DNA of 64,000 bases from Erythroxylum novogranatense (GCA_029891385.1 CM057228.1:80588964-80652963), one strand, 5' to 3'. Counted from the stretch's first letter, positions 31,986-44,585 are shown. The notes: a model not told the origin generated them from the letters alone. Program-made: numbers and translations.

Positions 31986-32660
31986 GGAGTTAGTGAACAC
32001 CGATAGACATGATAAATCTTCTCATATCCAAGTCTCCACTACGTCTTTTTTATGCGAGCCATCCTTTTTAAGGATGCCAACATGATAAATCTCCTCATAT
32101 CCAAGTCCGTTGTAGGCCAAGAGTTGGTGAACACTGATATTCTTTCAACACCAACAATAGTCGACAGCAACAACAACGAAACTCCTAAAACACCTGTACA
32201 CACCAAAAAAAAGCTTAAAGAAGATTTACAAGTAACAGAGGAATAAAAGTAACATGAAGCGAAAATGAAGAGCAACTAGAAACTGGGATGAAGTGGTAAC
32301 AACATCCGATGCCGAGTTGGTGAACAACCTTATGCTAGGTTCAAGATACAACGTCCGACGTCGAGTTGGTGAACACTGATACTCTTTCCACAGCAACAAC
32401 AGTCGACAGGAACAACAACTACGACAACCACGACCACTGTCACAAAGATAAGAGAAGATGAGAAAAAAAGAAATTTGACTAAACATGGAGACACACTCCA
32501 AAAACATTTGTACACACCAAAAAAAGCTTAAAGAAGATTTACAAGTAACAGAGGAAATCACTAATACTCTTTCAACAGCAACAACAGCTACGACAACCAC
32601 AGCTGGAGAAAGCAGAGGAAGGTAAGGGCGGAGAGGAAAAATAAAGATAGAGAAAGGACA
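31986..32660 (+). pseudogene. Repeated tail-like fragments, possibly RPA C-terminus
   Basis: A short frame ending at 32246 encodes TPKTPVHTKKKLKEDLQV and then a stop. The same words recur at 32510-32560. Between them are repeats of CCGACGTCGAGTTGGTGAAC. The lysine-rich end is like C-terminal tails of Helitron-borne RPA proteins, but that match is weak. Plus-strand sense agrees with the Rep fragment at 31366. Confidence 0.35.
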
Positions 32661-32921
32661 CAACAGATATGAACACATATAAGCAATCACAAGGGCATGC
32701 ATTACGCGGCCGCGTGTGTTGTCGCCTCACAGAAGATTGGGTCAGAAGATTGCGTGTATATCGCGCTAAGACACAACATTTAATAAACAGAAGATTGGGT
32801 CAGAAGATTGCATTTATATCGCGCGAAGACACAACATTCAATAAACAGAAGACACAACATTCAATAAACAGAAGAAAAAAAAAGAAGAAGAAGAAGAAAA
32901 AGAATATAAGCCGCTGATTAA
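32661..32921. other. Short tandem repeats before the hairpin
   Basis: Repeated AGAAGATTGGGTCAGAAG and GACACAACATTCAATAAAC words, then a GAA-rich run. No coding signal. Confidence 0.5.
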
Positions 32922-32970
32922 ATGGACGATAGGGATCGATTCCGTGGTCGTCCATCCCATTCGCTCTTAG
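32922..32970 (+). other. Candidate Helitron 3' terminus hairpin
   Basis: An 8-bp stem ATGGACGA/TCGTCCAT (32922-32929 and 32948-32955) encloses a second self-complementary word GGGATCGATTCC. Ten bases later the sequence reads CTTAG followed by T. Helitrons end with a hairpin 5-12 bases before CTRR and insert before T. CTTAG departs from CTRR, so this is a candidate only. Confidence 0.4.
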
Positions 32971-35780
32971 TATAGATACTTAATAAGCCTAAGGCTAGGT
33001 CTTTGTCATTTACAAGATAGTGTAAGTTATCCTGGTGGTAATTGCATCACCATATAGGCTTTAATAGAGAGTATGTTTACTAAGTTCTCATTACTAATCA
33101 GGATCCTTTTATGTGTAATTAGCCATCAAAATCCCAGTTTCTGCATGGGAATTTACCTTATTTGGCTTCTTCTAAGTTCTCAAAGATGATTCTTTGCCTC
33201 ATTTTGTTTTATCCCATTTTTAATCCTATATATGTTATTTGCAAGCCACTTTTTTAAGTCAGGTTATATTGAACCCTTTATCTCTACTATAAGCCACTTT
33301 TTTTAGTCTGGTACTAAAGCCCTTATCTCTACCACAAATCGTAGTAATGACCTCAACATGTTTGACAACATCATCCTCTTTTTTCTCCTTTGTTCCTAGG
33401 TTGGTCCTTATCTTGATGGTCTTCCTGCTTATCTTTGAATTAATTCTCTCTGTACCTATCTTTTGTGAACACCATTAAGTGCCTTTGCTCTAGGAGATTA
33501 TTGATCACCTTATGCAAGTGATTGTATTCTTAGATTCTATACTAAAAGCTAGGAGTGATTGCTAAACAACACGTTCTAATATGATTTAGGATTTATTTAT
33601 ATATAGAGAAAATGACGGGAGCATAATTTGTTCTCCCTTACTTGACATCTCCATATGCTCTAATTTTTTCCCCATATTTCTAGTTACTCAAACCATTTTA
33701 CCCTTCATCATAAATTCATTTTAATCTTCTTTGATCTTTCGCATGGTTAAGTTAATATATTTTCTTTTCTGTGGAGAAGATTATAGCTATTGATAAGTAC
33801 ATAAGCTTTCAACGAAAGATAGCATAGTGATTATATGATCTAAATTTTGGAATTTAAATTGTTTTACGATCAAATCATAAGATAAATTCTTATAGAAATC
33901 TTTTAGTTTTTATCCAATGATAAAGATGATAGTTGGAGTCTCTTCGTAATTTTTTGTTCCCGGTGAATTTGGCCAAGAACATGCTTATATTTATTAGACA
34001 TCATAGATTGTAATTTTTAGAAGGACATGATACTAGACTCTGGTTACTCTTAGCATTATATAACATAAAGCTTCCAATTTTATAACCTTAATGCCTCCAT
34101 ATAGATCTATGTGTTCTTTAAATGGTGAATATGGTCCATCATGTCCATATTTTATTGTAAGCCTCTATGTCGAGCATTTAGAAGCAGCATACGACTACAT
34201 AACCTAAGGACTATTAGGATTTATGTAGGGATTTTTGGTATTTAATGGGCATATAATGCATCAATATGAGTTAAGAGTAGCGTTTTGAGTGATTGGTTCT
34301 CCAAGTATTAGAATGAATTAGGTAAAATTAAATGGAGATGGATGTTGGGTTTTTAGCAGAGTCATAATATTTACAAGTGTCTGGTGAAGTAGCAAGAGGA
34401 GATCTCTAGAACCCTACTCCTCTTCTTCGGCCTTTTTGCATCCACTTGCTCAATCTACTTTTGGAACCTAAGATTCTTTTTGCTTACTTATGTGATTTTT
34501 TGATTGACTTTTATGGTGGAGTGATTCACTCTTATTTGATACCTTTTAGTGTTTATCTCCATTTATTAATCCCTAATTACATTCTCTATCCCTTAAGAAG
34601 TGATTAAGTCTACATTATCGAACCAAATCATTGATTATCCTATATAGATGTTTGTAATCCTCAATTTATGGTTGATATCATTATGGAATCTTTAGTATTG
34701 GTTTTTAATTCATTTTTATTTTTTATATTCATTTAAGCTTTCCCACTAAATTATTATCTAAGACATCATTAATCACCTTATTAAGCTATATATTGAATCC
34801 TATTGGCCTTTCTTTACCCCCTCCATTTTTACTATTTACTTCCTGTGAGATTTCTTCTCATATTCATGTATAAAAGCTCCCTTTCTTTGTCTTATCATTA
34901 CCCCTTCTTGTAAGGTTATAATTAGTTTTGATATGGATCCATAATATAGGTTTATGTAGTACTTGTATTAGCTTAATAACTCCTTAGTTGCACCTCTAAG
35001 GGTTCATCTTAAGAATACAAGTCTAAAGGCAATAAACACAAGTTCATATTCAAATTATGTTCCTTTATGTAGTAAGTTCATCAAGAAATAGAATGGACCA
35101 ATAACTAACACAAAGTAGAATATGAAACCATTGTTGACTCATTCTTTAAACATGGTCCATATTTATCTCATGTTCATCCAAATTTATGCAAATTCTTCTC
35201 TAACTTATATCAGACTTCCTAAATTTGTTCATTCTTTATCGGGGAGCCAAAACAAGGCTTATAAATAAAATATAAGCTATATTGAGTGTAAAATCATATA
35301 ACAATCATCCAAACATAAGTTAAATGCTTTTAAAATCATGTTACAAGCATAACCTAATTAACACTTATCAATTATCAAGATTCTTTAAATTTTGCTCCAC
35401 ATCTCAATCTAACTATTATTAGACCCTAGTTTAAACTTCCTCAAATCTTTAAGGCCTCTTCTTCTATATTAAGTTCTATAGAGGGCTAGATCAACCGTAC
35501 GTCGTTTGTAAAGGTTAACATTGCCATCATGCTTATTTGAGTAACCTTTATGTTGAAACATTATATTTAATCTCTAGGTCCCTTCTCTTGCCTTTGATTG
35601 ATTGATACTAAATAGTACAAATCTTTAGGAATGCATTTGTTACTTATAAAATTTTTTGTAAGCCTTATTGTTCATTTTTGAAAAGATGAAATAAATGTAA
35701 TACGAAGGCTCTAAAATTAAGCCTTCCCCTATAGTAAAAGAAGGCTTTATATCTTATATCAATAATTGTCCTAAACAAGT
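32971..35780. other. AT-rich sequence without recognisable genes
   Basis: No frame longer than chance, no termini or repeats beyond a short doublet of CTTATCTCTACTA-type words near 33280-33340. Could be old decayed elements or unique intergenic DNA. Confidence 0.5.
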
Positions 35781-35976
35781 ACATGAACTCCCTATACTTA
35801 TGGACATGGTCAACTAAATCTTGTATACTACCATCAGTATCAAATTTTGATAACTTAAAATTGAAGGAGAGTGCTTCCACTAATGTTTTTAAAGTAAGAT
35901 TGTTGGACCCTGAATTTTCGGAGCCCAACTCAGAGGTCATAAAATGTGAGCTTATTACTTTGCAGGTTAATTTCAA
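35781..35976 (-). pseudogene. Gag-like scrap of an LTR retrotransposon
   Basis: The minus strand encodes LSKFDTDGSIQDLVDHVHKY, which resembles the 'KFDG..DP..H' start of the retrotransposon gag domain of gypsy elements. The frame runs upstream into a GGGTCCAACA junction at about 35901, which resembles an LTR end, so the piece is cut. The match is short and weak. Confidence 0.3.
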
Positions 35977-36780
35977 AGAACCCTCATTAGCCCACTATCT
36001 GGAGTCATATAACGTGGGCATAATCTAATGAAATCATAAAGCTTAAAATCTCGTACCATTCTGAAATTTATTTATTTTTGGATTTGATCAATTGATAAAC
36101 GACAATCCATTCTTATGATTATGTCCTCATTCATATTATACCTGCCAAAATTCTCCGAGAGAAACTCCACTGCCCCTTCAGGAAAAATTCACTACGGTGA
36201 CAAATATAACTTCATTGCGGCGACCTTAAAAGACTGACTTTTCTGCGACGAAGCCAAGGAGTTTGCCGCGGTGAACGGAAGGGAACTTCTGCTGAGATCC
36301 TTTGGAAAAATTTCGCCGCGGCGAAACCCCTGGAATCTCAACCCCTAAACCTAAAATTTCCAATGGTTTCTACATCACTCTTTCCTTGCTTTCAATTCAC
36401 GTTGTCCCAAATTTACTCCCTCTAATGCATCATCATTTTAAAACAATTCAATATTATCTCATCATACTCTCTAATCTCTTTTCATTTAATTCATTTCTTA
36501 TGACTAGTTCTCATTATTCATAATTCCTATCTTTCTCTCACAACATCTCACTTATGTATTAACAATTCATGATCAAAATTCATCATCTCAAATCAATGAA
36601 TTTCTCAAGTATACCTAATTTTCAACTCAACATCATCCATGCATAATTCATAATTCATTAACATAAAAAATAGAGTTTTACAAGCTCTAATGATATTTCA
36701 AGCCATAATACATCAATGTCCCAAATCTCCAAATACAAAAGTTACATGAACTCATAATCCTTAAAATGTGACTAAGTCTT
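35977..36780. other. Degraded sequence with CG-rich LTR-like block
   Basis: 36170-36330 holds GCCGCGG and GCGGCGA words like those in the Tekay LTR leaders and at 50270-50320, so it may be a truncated LTR. The rest is AT-rich without genes. Confidence 0.35.
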
Positions 36781-36814
36781 GTCATCATCATCATCATCAT
36801 CACCTAGTCTGAAA

Positions 36815-36900
36815 TCCCGCAATAAAGCAGGGTCTGGGGAGGTCCGATAGTACGCAGCCTTACCCCTACATAATAGAGAGGCTGTTTCCCGTGGACCCAC
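36815..36900 (-). mobile_element. Au-like SINE fragment
   Basis: The minus strand reads GGGAAACAGCCTCT, then GTAAGGCTGCGTAC, then CCCCAGACCCTGC in order. These are core words of the plant Au SINE family as I remember them. About 85 of roughly 180 bases are present; the tRNA-like promoter end is missing. A CATCAT run lies next to it (36783-36803). Confidence 0.6.
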
Positions 36901-37203
36901 ATGCAAATGAGACAATATATGAATGATGCAGGTAACAGAAACAATTCATAAAACGTAAAATAAATGAAAATACAAGTAAAGGAGAAATAAAAGCGCTAAA
37001 TAGAAATAATAATAAAAATACCCAAATCTCAAGATATATCTAAAAAAAATGCAAACAACAGTAATAATACTAATCACAAATAATCATAAAAAATAAAAGT
37101 AATAAGAATAATAATAAATACAAAATACAAAAAGTCAATAAAGAGATAAATAATAATAGAATAGTAATACAATAGACCGAAGGAAAGTAATACTAGGGTC
37201 TCA
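36901..37203. other. Short AT-rich gap before the Tekay element
   Basis: A-rich with AATAAT runs; nothing recognisable. Confidence 0.5.
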
Positions 37204-39959
37204 GAAGGCGCCCCACCGTAGGGTACACATCGGGGCCCAAAGGTCGCCCAAACACGTATCCCACTAGAAAGGTGCACCACCGTAACATTTCGCTAATAAT
37301 CCACATGGCATCACAATAAATTAAAATCATAATATATCAGAAATCAGTAACTTTTAAAATCCGAATGATCATGATACAGTCATCCAATAACAGAATAGAC
37401 AAGTTTATCAGTCCCCTAAACAAAACCAAAAAGGAAACTGATACAAGCATCTATCCTAAGTCATGCTCAAAATCCAACCCAGCTGACCGACCTGTGTGTC
37501 ATCGCTTCTCTTGCCAGCACGCTCGCACGGCAGGAAAAGACTATCTCCGGAGCTAGGGGTCTACACTATCGATCCTGAAAAATTAGATTACAATTTTGGG
37601 TGAGTTTGCGAACTCAGTGAGAAACCATCATCAATGGTTCACTCAAATCATGCATTACGCAAATTACGTACAGCACGGCACAGTAATATTCAATTAACAG
37701 TATTATATAACAATTTACAGTAATTTATAACAGTTTGCAGTATCAAATGACCATTTACAATAACATATAACAATTTACAGTACTATGCAACAGTTTACAG
37801 TAGCACATAACAATTTGTAATTTCTCATGTCATCACATACTTCAGTAAGTGTCGCAATTCAATCAGTCATGTGTATACAATGCATATGAGACTCTTTTCG
37901 ATTATTCAAGATTGCCCCAAGTGCTCACCGTTGTTCGATGGGGGCGCGTCAGATTTCTCCCTGCTCGAGGTCGGTCGATCAAAGGTTCGAGCTCGAGGCT
38001 CTTTTCAGTGATAATAGCAACTTGGGTCACATATCCATTATCTGATCATGCATTTATGCATGCAATGCAGTGTTCAGTAATTCAGTGTATGGTTATAAAA
38101 GCCTAGTATTGTATTTCTCAGTGTCATGCAGTAGTCCAATCCAATACAGTAGAAGCATACCATTCGATCATGTATATTTCAAGAATCATGCAATTTCACA
38201 TTTGGCAAGTAATTCACATCGAGCACTTAGACATCAGAATTTGAGAAACCAACTAGGTTACTCACCGTTACTTCCGAGCTCTTCACTGGAAGTTCCAAAG
38301 AATGTCCGTGGAATGACGATCCAACGGCGCCTCTATAACAGTAAAACACAATCCCATTACTAGATGCTCAATTAAGCCATTCAGTAATGCATATGTCTCA
38401 GTAGAATTATGTACAATGCATGCTCACGATTTTTCCGGCGCTAAAACCCAATTTTGAACTCTTATGTCCCATTCTAAGTCTTCGCTCAATTGATAGGCAA
38501 TAATTGATCCAATCCAAAAATTCAGTTCAATTTCCTCAATTATTCTCCCTATAGCAATTCCCTATCCATTGGATCAAAACCCCTATTGAAAATCCCAATT
38601 AAACTCCAATTGTCTCAATTCAATATTTACGTCACACTATGAACCATAATTTACCTTATTCTCTATGAATCAATACCATTTAAATTAAATTCCAATCCTC
38701 TAAATTATCCTTAACAGTAGACCTCTTTCCCTATTTCATGATGAATCGAGAATCATCTCAATCGGAGGTCTATACCATAAGTTATACCCAATAGACTAAA
38801 CTCAATCCAATCAGAAAAGCCCCTTCGTCGCGACCTTGCGACTCTCGTCGCGTCGTATGCGGGTCGTTCACCGCGGCGTGAATGACGCTCGCCGCGGCTT
38901 GCGTCTTCTTCCCGCTCGTCGCGACATAAGCCAGAAGGCTCATCGCGACGTACATCCAGGCGCTCGTCGCGGCGTCCCGCTGTGCTCGTCGCGGCGAGTG
39001 CTGAATTTTCTCGCCGCGGCGAGGCACACCAGACGTCATGACGCATTTAGTCGCCATTGTCTTCTCCGATCGATTTTCCGCCATTTCTCTCTCTAAAACC
39101 TCCATTAAACACTCCATCTACCCAACTCAACCATAATAAATGCCATAAATGCAATAAAAACCATTAATAACAACATTAATGCCATTAAAACTTACCAATC
39201 GAAGATCAATTCCACAAATCACCGTAAATCTCCGTAAACCCTAAATCTTTCAAAATCAACAATAACCCACTCCAAATCCTTCTCAACCTTCATCAATCAC
39301 ACTAAACCAGTTAGCCTAGCACAATGAGACGAAAACCATAGAGAAAAGATCGAAGAATCCTTACCTAAGGAGAAATCGAAGAACACCGTGGAGGAGAGGA
39401 AGAGAAGAAACGGTAAGCCTTAGGGTAAATTTTCCCCAATTTCAAACCTAGCTATTTATAGACATAGGTCTCCAAATCAGTCCATATTTCAGTATCTAAA
39501 TTTCAATGGCTCAATATTTTAATTTCCTAACAGTATAACTCTAATTTTTTCTTTGCCATTGGACAATTCTTTCAGTACTATACAGTCAATCAGTCAGTCA
39601 CTCCAAAATTTCCGGTCTGGGCATTTTCTCCCGAATTTCTCGAAAATTTCCTATAAGCCGCTATCAGTAGCCATTCACTCTTAGACTATTCTAAATCCAT
39701 TATTTGAACCCAATTACTCCTAATTTCTCAATCAATCAATCCAGTCAGTTCAGTCAGTCCACATTCCAATCAATTCTTACTCACAATTAAAATGCCGAAA
39801 AATCATGAATGCATGTACCTATGAATAAATGCCCATGCAATAAACTTGTTCCTCTATAATCAGAGGCCAGTAACATGCTCAATCAGTGAATGCAATGAAA
39901 CCTATCAGTCTGACCCAATATTACCATAATACCCTTGCTAACAGTAACGAGATGTTACA
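37204..39959 (-). repeat. 3' LTR of the Tekay element
   Basis: Pairs with 44603-47350. On the minus strand it starts TGTAACATCTCG at 39959. Its outer end is altered (GAAGGCGCCCC for TGTAGCGCCCC). It contains a TATA box at 39452-39460 and the CG-rich block at 38821-39065. Confidence 0.88.
39452..39460 (-). promoter_or_regulatory. TATA box in 3' LTR
   Basis: TATAAATAGC on the minus strand, at the position shared by all four LTRs of the family. In this LTR it could drive outward transcription toward lower coordinates. Confidence 0.6.
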
Positions 39960-39972
39960 ATTCACCCCTCCT
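39960..39972 (-). other. Polypurine tract of the Tekay element
   Basis: The minus strand reads AGGAGGGGTGAAT directly before the 3' LTR. Confidence 0.75.
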
Positions 39973-39982
39973 AATAAAAATT

Positions 39983-40414
39983 TCATCCTCGAAATTTAAT
40001 ACCTGTCTGATCGAATAAATGAGGATACTGACTCCTTATATGCTCCTCAGTCTCCCATGTAGCTTCCTCAGAAGAGTGGTTCTTCCAAAGGACTTTCACC
40101 AATGGAATCACCATGTTCCTCAGCTGATTGACCCGTGATCCTATAATCTGTACCGGCTCCTCGACATAACTCAAATCACTGGCTATCTCAATCTCTTGAG
40201 CCGGAATCACATGCGTCGGGTCTGAATGGTACCGTCGGAGCATACTAACATGAAACACGTCATACATCTGGGACAACTCACTCGGTACAGCCAATCTGTA
40301 AGCCAACGGTTCTATCCTCTCAAGGATCTCATACGGACCAATATATCGAGGGCTCAACTTGCCCTTACGGCCAAATCTCAGTACTCCTTTCCAATGAGAC
40401 ACTCGGAGAAACAC
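39983..40414 (-). pseudogene. Integrase C-terminus and chromodomain (Tekay pol end)
   Basis: One open stretch of 143 codons is the best preserved part of the 3' half. Residues 1-65 hold the GPY/F-type integrase tail (KGKLSPRYIGPYEIL, then VFHVSMLRRY). Residues 85-140 form a chromodomain (SYVEEPVQI, then VLWKNH, EEATWE and PHLF), which in this clade directs insertion to heterochromatin. The true upstream part of the polyprotein is out of frame. The chromodomain aromatic positions look conserved. Confidence 0.88.
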
Positions 40415-41580
40415 TCATCACCTATATCAGACTCCATCTCTCGCCGATCTTGATCCACATAGTTTTTTCTCTATCCCGAGCCGCCTTGATGCGACTCGGA
40501 TCAACTGCATTTATCCATCAGATCCTCAAGCGCTCGGGACCCTCAATCGATCTCATACCCTCTTCATCCCAATACAAGGGCGATCGACACGGCCTCCCAT
40601 ACAAGGCCTCGATGGTGCCATCCCAATACTACTCGACATCGTTATTATATGCAAACTCGATCGGTGCAAATCGATCCCATGATCCTCGAACTCCAATGCA
40701 CATGCTCAAGCATGTCCTCAACATCTTAATCGCCCTCTCACTCGTCCATCTGTTCGAGGATGAAATGCGATCAAGTTCAACCTCGAACCCATAGCGATCA
40801 GTAGGCTCTTCCGTAACCTCGAGGTGAACTCAGGATCCCCGCTCGAGACTATCGACAACGGAACCCCATGCAACCGCATAATCTCGCCACATACTTCGGG
40901 CCAACTGATCGAGAGTATTACTCTCCTCATCGGTAAAAAGTGAGCCGATGAATCAATCGGTCCACTATGACCCAGATAGCATCATGTTTGCCTCGGTGTC
41001 CTAGGCAATCCCATCATAAAGTCCATGGTAATTCGCCCCATTTCCACTCTGAATGGGCAACGAATGCAACTTTCCCACTGGAGCTGATGCTCGCCTTAAC
41101 TCGCCGACAAATCGTACACTGAAACATACTCGCCACTTGCCTCTTCATACCGTGCCACCGAAATGTTGTCTCGTAGTACGATACATCTTGGTCGTATCAG
41201 ATGCATCGCGATAGGCAGCTTCATGAGCCTCCTCTAGAATCTCCCGCCTCAAATCCTCAATATCCGCACACACCTTTCCGTCCCATCCATAAAGTCCCAT
41301 CTCTCAACTCAAACTCGAATCAAGACGGCTGGACTCTCTTAATCAGCCTCACTAACACTGGTCTTGATCCCGAACTCTCCGGATCCTATCATGCAACATC
41401 GGCCTCGACCTCGAGTAGCAATCGAGCTCCATCCCGACCCAAATCCATCTGCACATTAAGAGCTCTCAACCCGAATCGCACCGGGTAACCTCGAAACTCG
41501 AACTCGAGCCGCACTACCATGCGATCTCCTACTCAATTGCATCGCCACGACATTGGCCTTCCTCGGATGATACTCAATCG
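40415..41580 (-). pseudogene. Integrase core, heavily frameshifted (Tekay pol)
   Basis: Recognisable words occur in changing frames on the minus strand: WHGMKRQVAS and CTICRRVKA from the zinc-binding region (about 41150-41080), RGKHDAIWVIVDRL from the catalytic core with its first aspartate (about 40990-40950), and RLHGVPLSIVSSGDPEF with the second aspartate (about 40880-40830). Then FHPRTDG follows near 40750. The frame changes every 50-150 bases through one- or two-base indels, mostly at GC-rich words, so this integrase cannot be made. It would join DNA ends to the host chromosome in an intact element. Confidence 0.8.
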
Positions 41581-41585
41581 CATAA

Positions 41586-42834
41586 TCATAATCCTTCAAG
41601 AACTCGATCCATCTCCTCTGCCTCTCGATTGAGCTCTCTCTGACTCAACAGATATCTGAGACTCTTATGATCAGTGAAGATCTGGAACGTCTCACCATAC
41701 AAATAATGTCTCCAGATCTTCAAAGCAAATACAACTGCGGCCAACTTTAAGTCATGCACTGGATAATTCACCTCATGAGACCTCAACTGTCTCGAGGCAT
41801 ACGCTATAACTCTCCCATGCTGCATCAATACACACACCAATCCCTGATGCGAGGCGTCACTGTAAACCACAAAGCCTCCAGTCCCAGATGGAACGCCTAA
41901 CACCAGTGCAGTCGTCAACCGATATTTCAGCTCCTCAAAGCTCTTCTGGCACTTCTCAGACCATCTGAACGGCACATTCTTCCTCAACAGCTTCGTCAAA
42001 GGGGCGGAGATCAATGAAAACCCCTCGACGAACCTCCGGTAATATCCGGCCAATCCTAGGAAACTCCGTAACTCTGGCACACTCCTCGGAATCTCCCAAC
42101 TCATAACCGCCTCTATCTTGTAAGGATCCACCTGGATACCCTCACTGGACACCACGTGCCCCAGAAATACAATCTCATCAAGCCAGAATTCACACTTGGT
42201 GAATTTGGCGAACAACTGTCTCTCTCTCATGACCTGCAAAACAGTCCTCAGGTGCTCAGCATGCTCCTGTCTACTCCTCGAATAGACCAGTATATCATCA
42301 ATAAATACAATCACGAACCGATCCAGGTAGGGCTGAAAACTCTATTCATCAAAGCCATGAAGGCTGCCGGGGCATTAGTCAACCCAAACGGCATCACTAG
42401 GAACTCGAAATGCCCGCATTCGCTCTCGAAGCACTCTTAGGCACATCGGCCTCTGAAATCCTCAATTGGTAATAACCTAATCTCAGATCCAATTTAGTGA
42501 ACACCTGAGCTCCCTGCAACTGATCAAATAAATCGTCAATCCTAGGCAGTGGATACTTATTCTTCACTGTCACCCGATTCAACTGCCTATAATCGATGCA
42601 CAGTCTCAGCGTCCCGTCCTTCTTCTTCACAAACAGTACCGGAGCTCCCCATGGCGAAACACTCGGTCTTATGAACCCCTTATCCAGTAGCTCCTGCAAC
42701 TGAGCCCTAAGCTCTCTCAGTTCTACCGGTGCCATCCTATACGGAGGGATCGATATAGAAACATCGAACGAGATCAATCTCAAACTCTGTCTCCCGCTCT
42801 GGCGGCAATCCCGGTAACTCCTCGAGAAACACAT
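41586..42834 (-). pseudogene. Reverse transcriptase and RNase H (Tekay pol)
   Basis: 42834-42397 carries the fingers and palm start ([13 protein letters not shown], then [31 protein letters not shown] and [14 protein letters not shown]). Two small indels at about 42415 and 42340 break the frame through the [11 protein letters not shown] region. 42314-41586 resumes with the catalytic [10 protein letters not shown], the connection, and RNase H with YSDASHQG and [10 protein letters not shown]. The active-site aspartates are intact in sequence but not in one frame. In an intact element this copies RNA to DNA and degrades the RNA strand. Confidence 0.92.
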
Positions 42835-43440
42835 CCAAAAATTCCCTGACTATGGGAACATCCTGCAATCTCGGCTCGACTCTGGTATCCACTACGTGAG
42901 CCAGATAGGCCTCACAACCTCCCTGCATCAACCTCAGGGCACTCAAGAAGGATATCATCCTCGCTGGCACTGCCTGACAAACTCCTCGAAACATAGCTCT
43001 GGGCTGACCAGGAGACTCCAATATGACCTCCTTGGTATAGCAGTCCATAATAGCCCTATGCACAGTCAACCAGTCCATCCCCAAAATCACGTCAAACTCT
43101 CTCAGAGGCAAAACGATCAGATCGGCACTCAAAATTGCTCGATCGATCTGAACCTGACATCCCATACAGACCTCCCCCAATACAGTCGTACTACCTAGGG
43201 GTGTACTCACCTCTAACCCATACTGTAACCTCTGCCTATCCCCATGCAGTCTATATGCTAAATGCGGTGCAATGAAGGAATGAGTGGATCCAGGATCCAA
43301 CAATGCATATGCTTCAAAACCAGAAATAAGAAGCATACCAGCAACAACATCCGGAGAATCCTGGGCCTCCTGCCGAGTCATGGCATAGACCACGGCTCGA
43401 GATCGCCGTTGCTCGCACCCTCTGATCTCACTGCGGACCC
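42737..43440 (-). pseudogene. Aspartic protease region (Tekay pol)
   Basis: A frame on the minus strand carries ALLDPGSTHSF, the D-P-G active-site variant common in plant Tekay elements, then VILGMDWL typical of the family flap and C-terminal part. It ends with the linker [11 protein letters not shown] leading to reverse transcriptase. A frameshift near 43400 separates it from gag, and another near 42770 separates it from the reverse transcriptase. Confidence 0.88.
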
Positions 43441-44423
43441 CTCTGCTCGGCCTCGGCCTCTCCATCTTGATCCACCTCCACGGCTCGGCTGGACCATGGT
43501 ATTGCTGCCTGATCTTCCAGTCATAGTAGACTGGGCTCCCAAAGTCTCTGGGCAGTTCCTCACTAGGTGGTCCATCGAACCACACCTCAAGTAGGCTCCA
43601 GACAGCCATCGACAATCTCCACTGTGTTTCTTGCCACAATGCTCACATAAAGGAGCAAACTGCCCTGAAACTCTGGCACTGCCGCCACCATTAAAAGTTT
43701 GTACAAATCTGCCCCTCTGCCCATGACCAGTCTGTCTAGCCCCTCCTGCGGACCTGAAGGGCCTACTCGACGCTTCTTGCATTCTCTGCCAGGCCTTACA
43801 CGCATCCTTCACATCGATCTCTTATGCCTGGTCCCATGATCAGTCTCAGTCACATGTTGTCTCAGCAGCTGCTCTATCCTCACTGCTGCAGCTCTCAACT
43901 CAATAAAACTGCCCATATCGGATCTAGCTAATAGGGTACAGATCTCCAGATTGAGTTCGCCCTCAAAACGCCGACACCTGTCAGCCTCAGTAGCCACCAA
44001 TGAAGAAGCATAAACCACTAACTCATTGAACCGCACCTCATAGTCGGCCACGGTCAACTGCCCCTATCTTAGCTCTAGGAACTCCTGTAACTTCATTTCC
44101 AGATAAATCTTGGGCATGAAGTTGTACTTGAAAGCCCTCATAAAGTCATCCCATGTTAGTGTACAAGGCCTGGTGGTACTGCCCGGAACAGTCTTCCACC
44201 ACTGATATGCAGAACCCTGTAGCAGAGAAACCGCGTAGTCGAAACGCTCATCCGGGTCACAGTCCATCTGATCGAGGACTCTCTCAGTCCTCTCTAGCCA
44301 TCCCTCAGCCTCCGCAGGGTCGGTGTTGTCATAGAAGTCAACCGCCCCCTGCTTAAGCAGTTGATCATATCTCCGTTCCCGTCTCACAGGAACTCGAGGA
44401 GGTAACTCCTCTAAATGAGGCAT
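43378..44423 (-). pseudogene. Gag with zinc knuckle (Tekay), broken
   Basis: 44423-44064 and 44057-43809 lie in one frame and encode the gag domain (ERTERVLDQM, then YQWWKTV, LTVADYEVRFNEL). They are split by a TAG after FLELR, where relatives have glutamine. After a frameshift near 43810, 43812-43378 holds the nucleocapsid part. Its knuckle reads Y-L-R-C-G-S-M-D-H-L-V-R-N-C, so the first cysteine of the C-C-H-C motif is replaced by tyrosine. An upstream C-E-H-C-G-K-K-H motif is present. In an intact element Gag forms the particle and binds RNA. Confidence 0.88.
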
Positions 44424-44585
44424 CGGGGACTCCCTACTAGCTCCTACCGATTCCAGGTCAGCTGGTAACTCAACTCAATCTCCAAGGATGGATGACCTAA
44501 AATAGACAAGAAATTCCGATCAGTTCCACTATTCTTACAGTGATTCTTGCCTAAAACAGACTAATCCCAAAAGATGCCAAACTAT

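Noticed and set aside
32226..32702. 158-codon minus-strand frame rich in valine and cysteine
   Set aside because: Antisense of CAACAA-type repeats in the Helitron mosaic; low complexity.
40450..40794. 114-codon plus-strand frame
   Set aside because: Antisense shadow of the degraded integrase.
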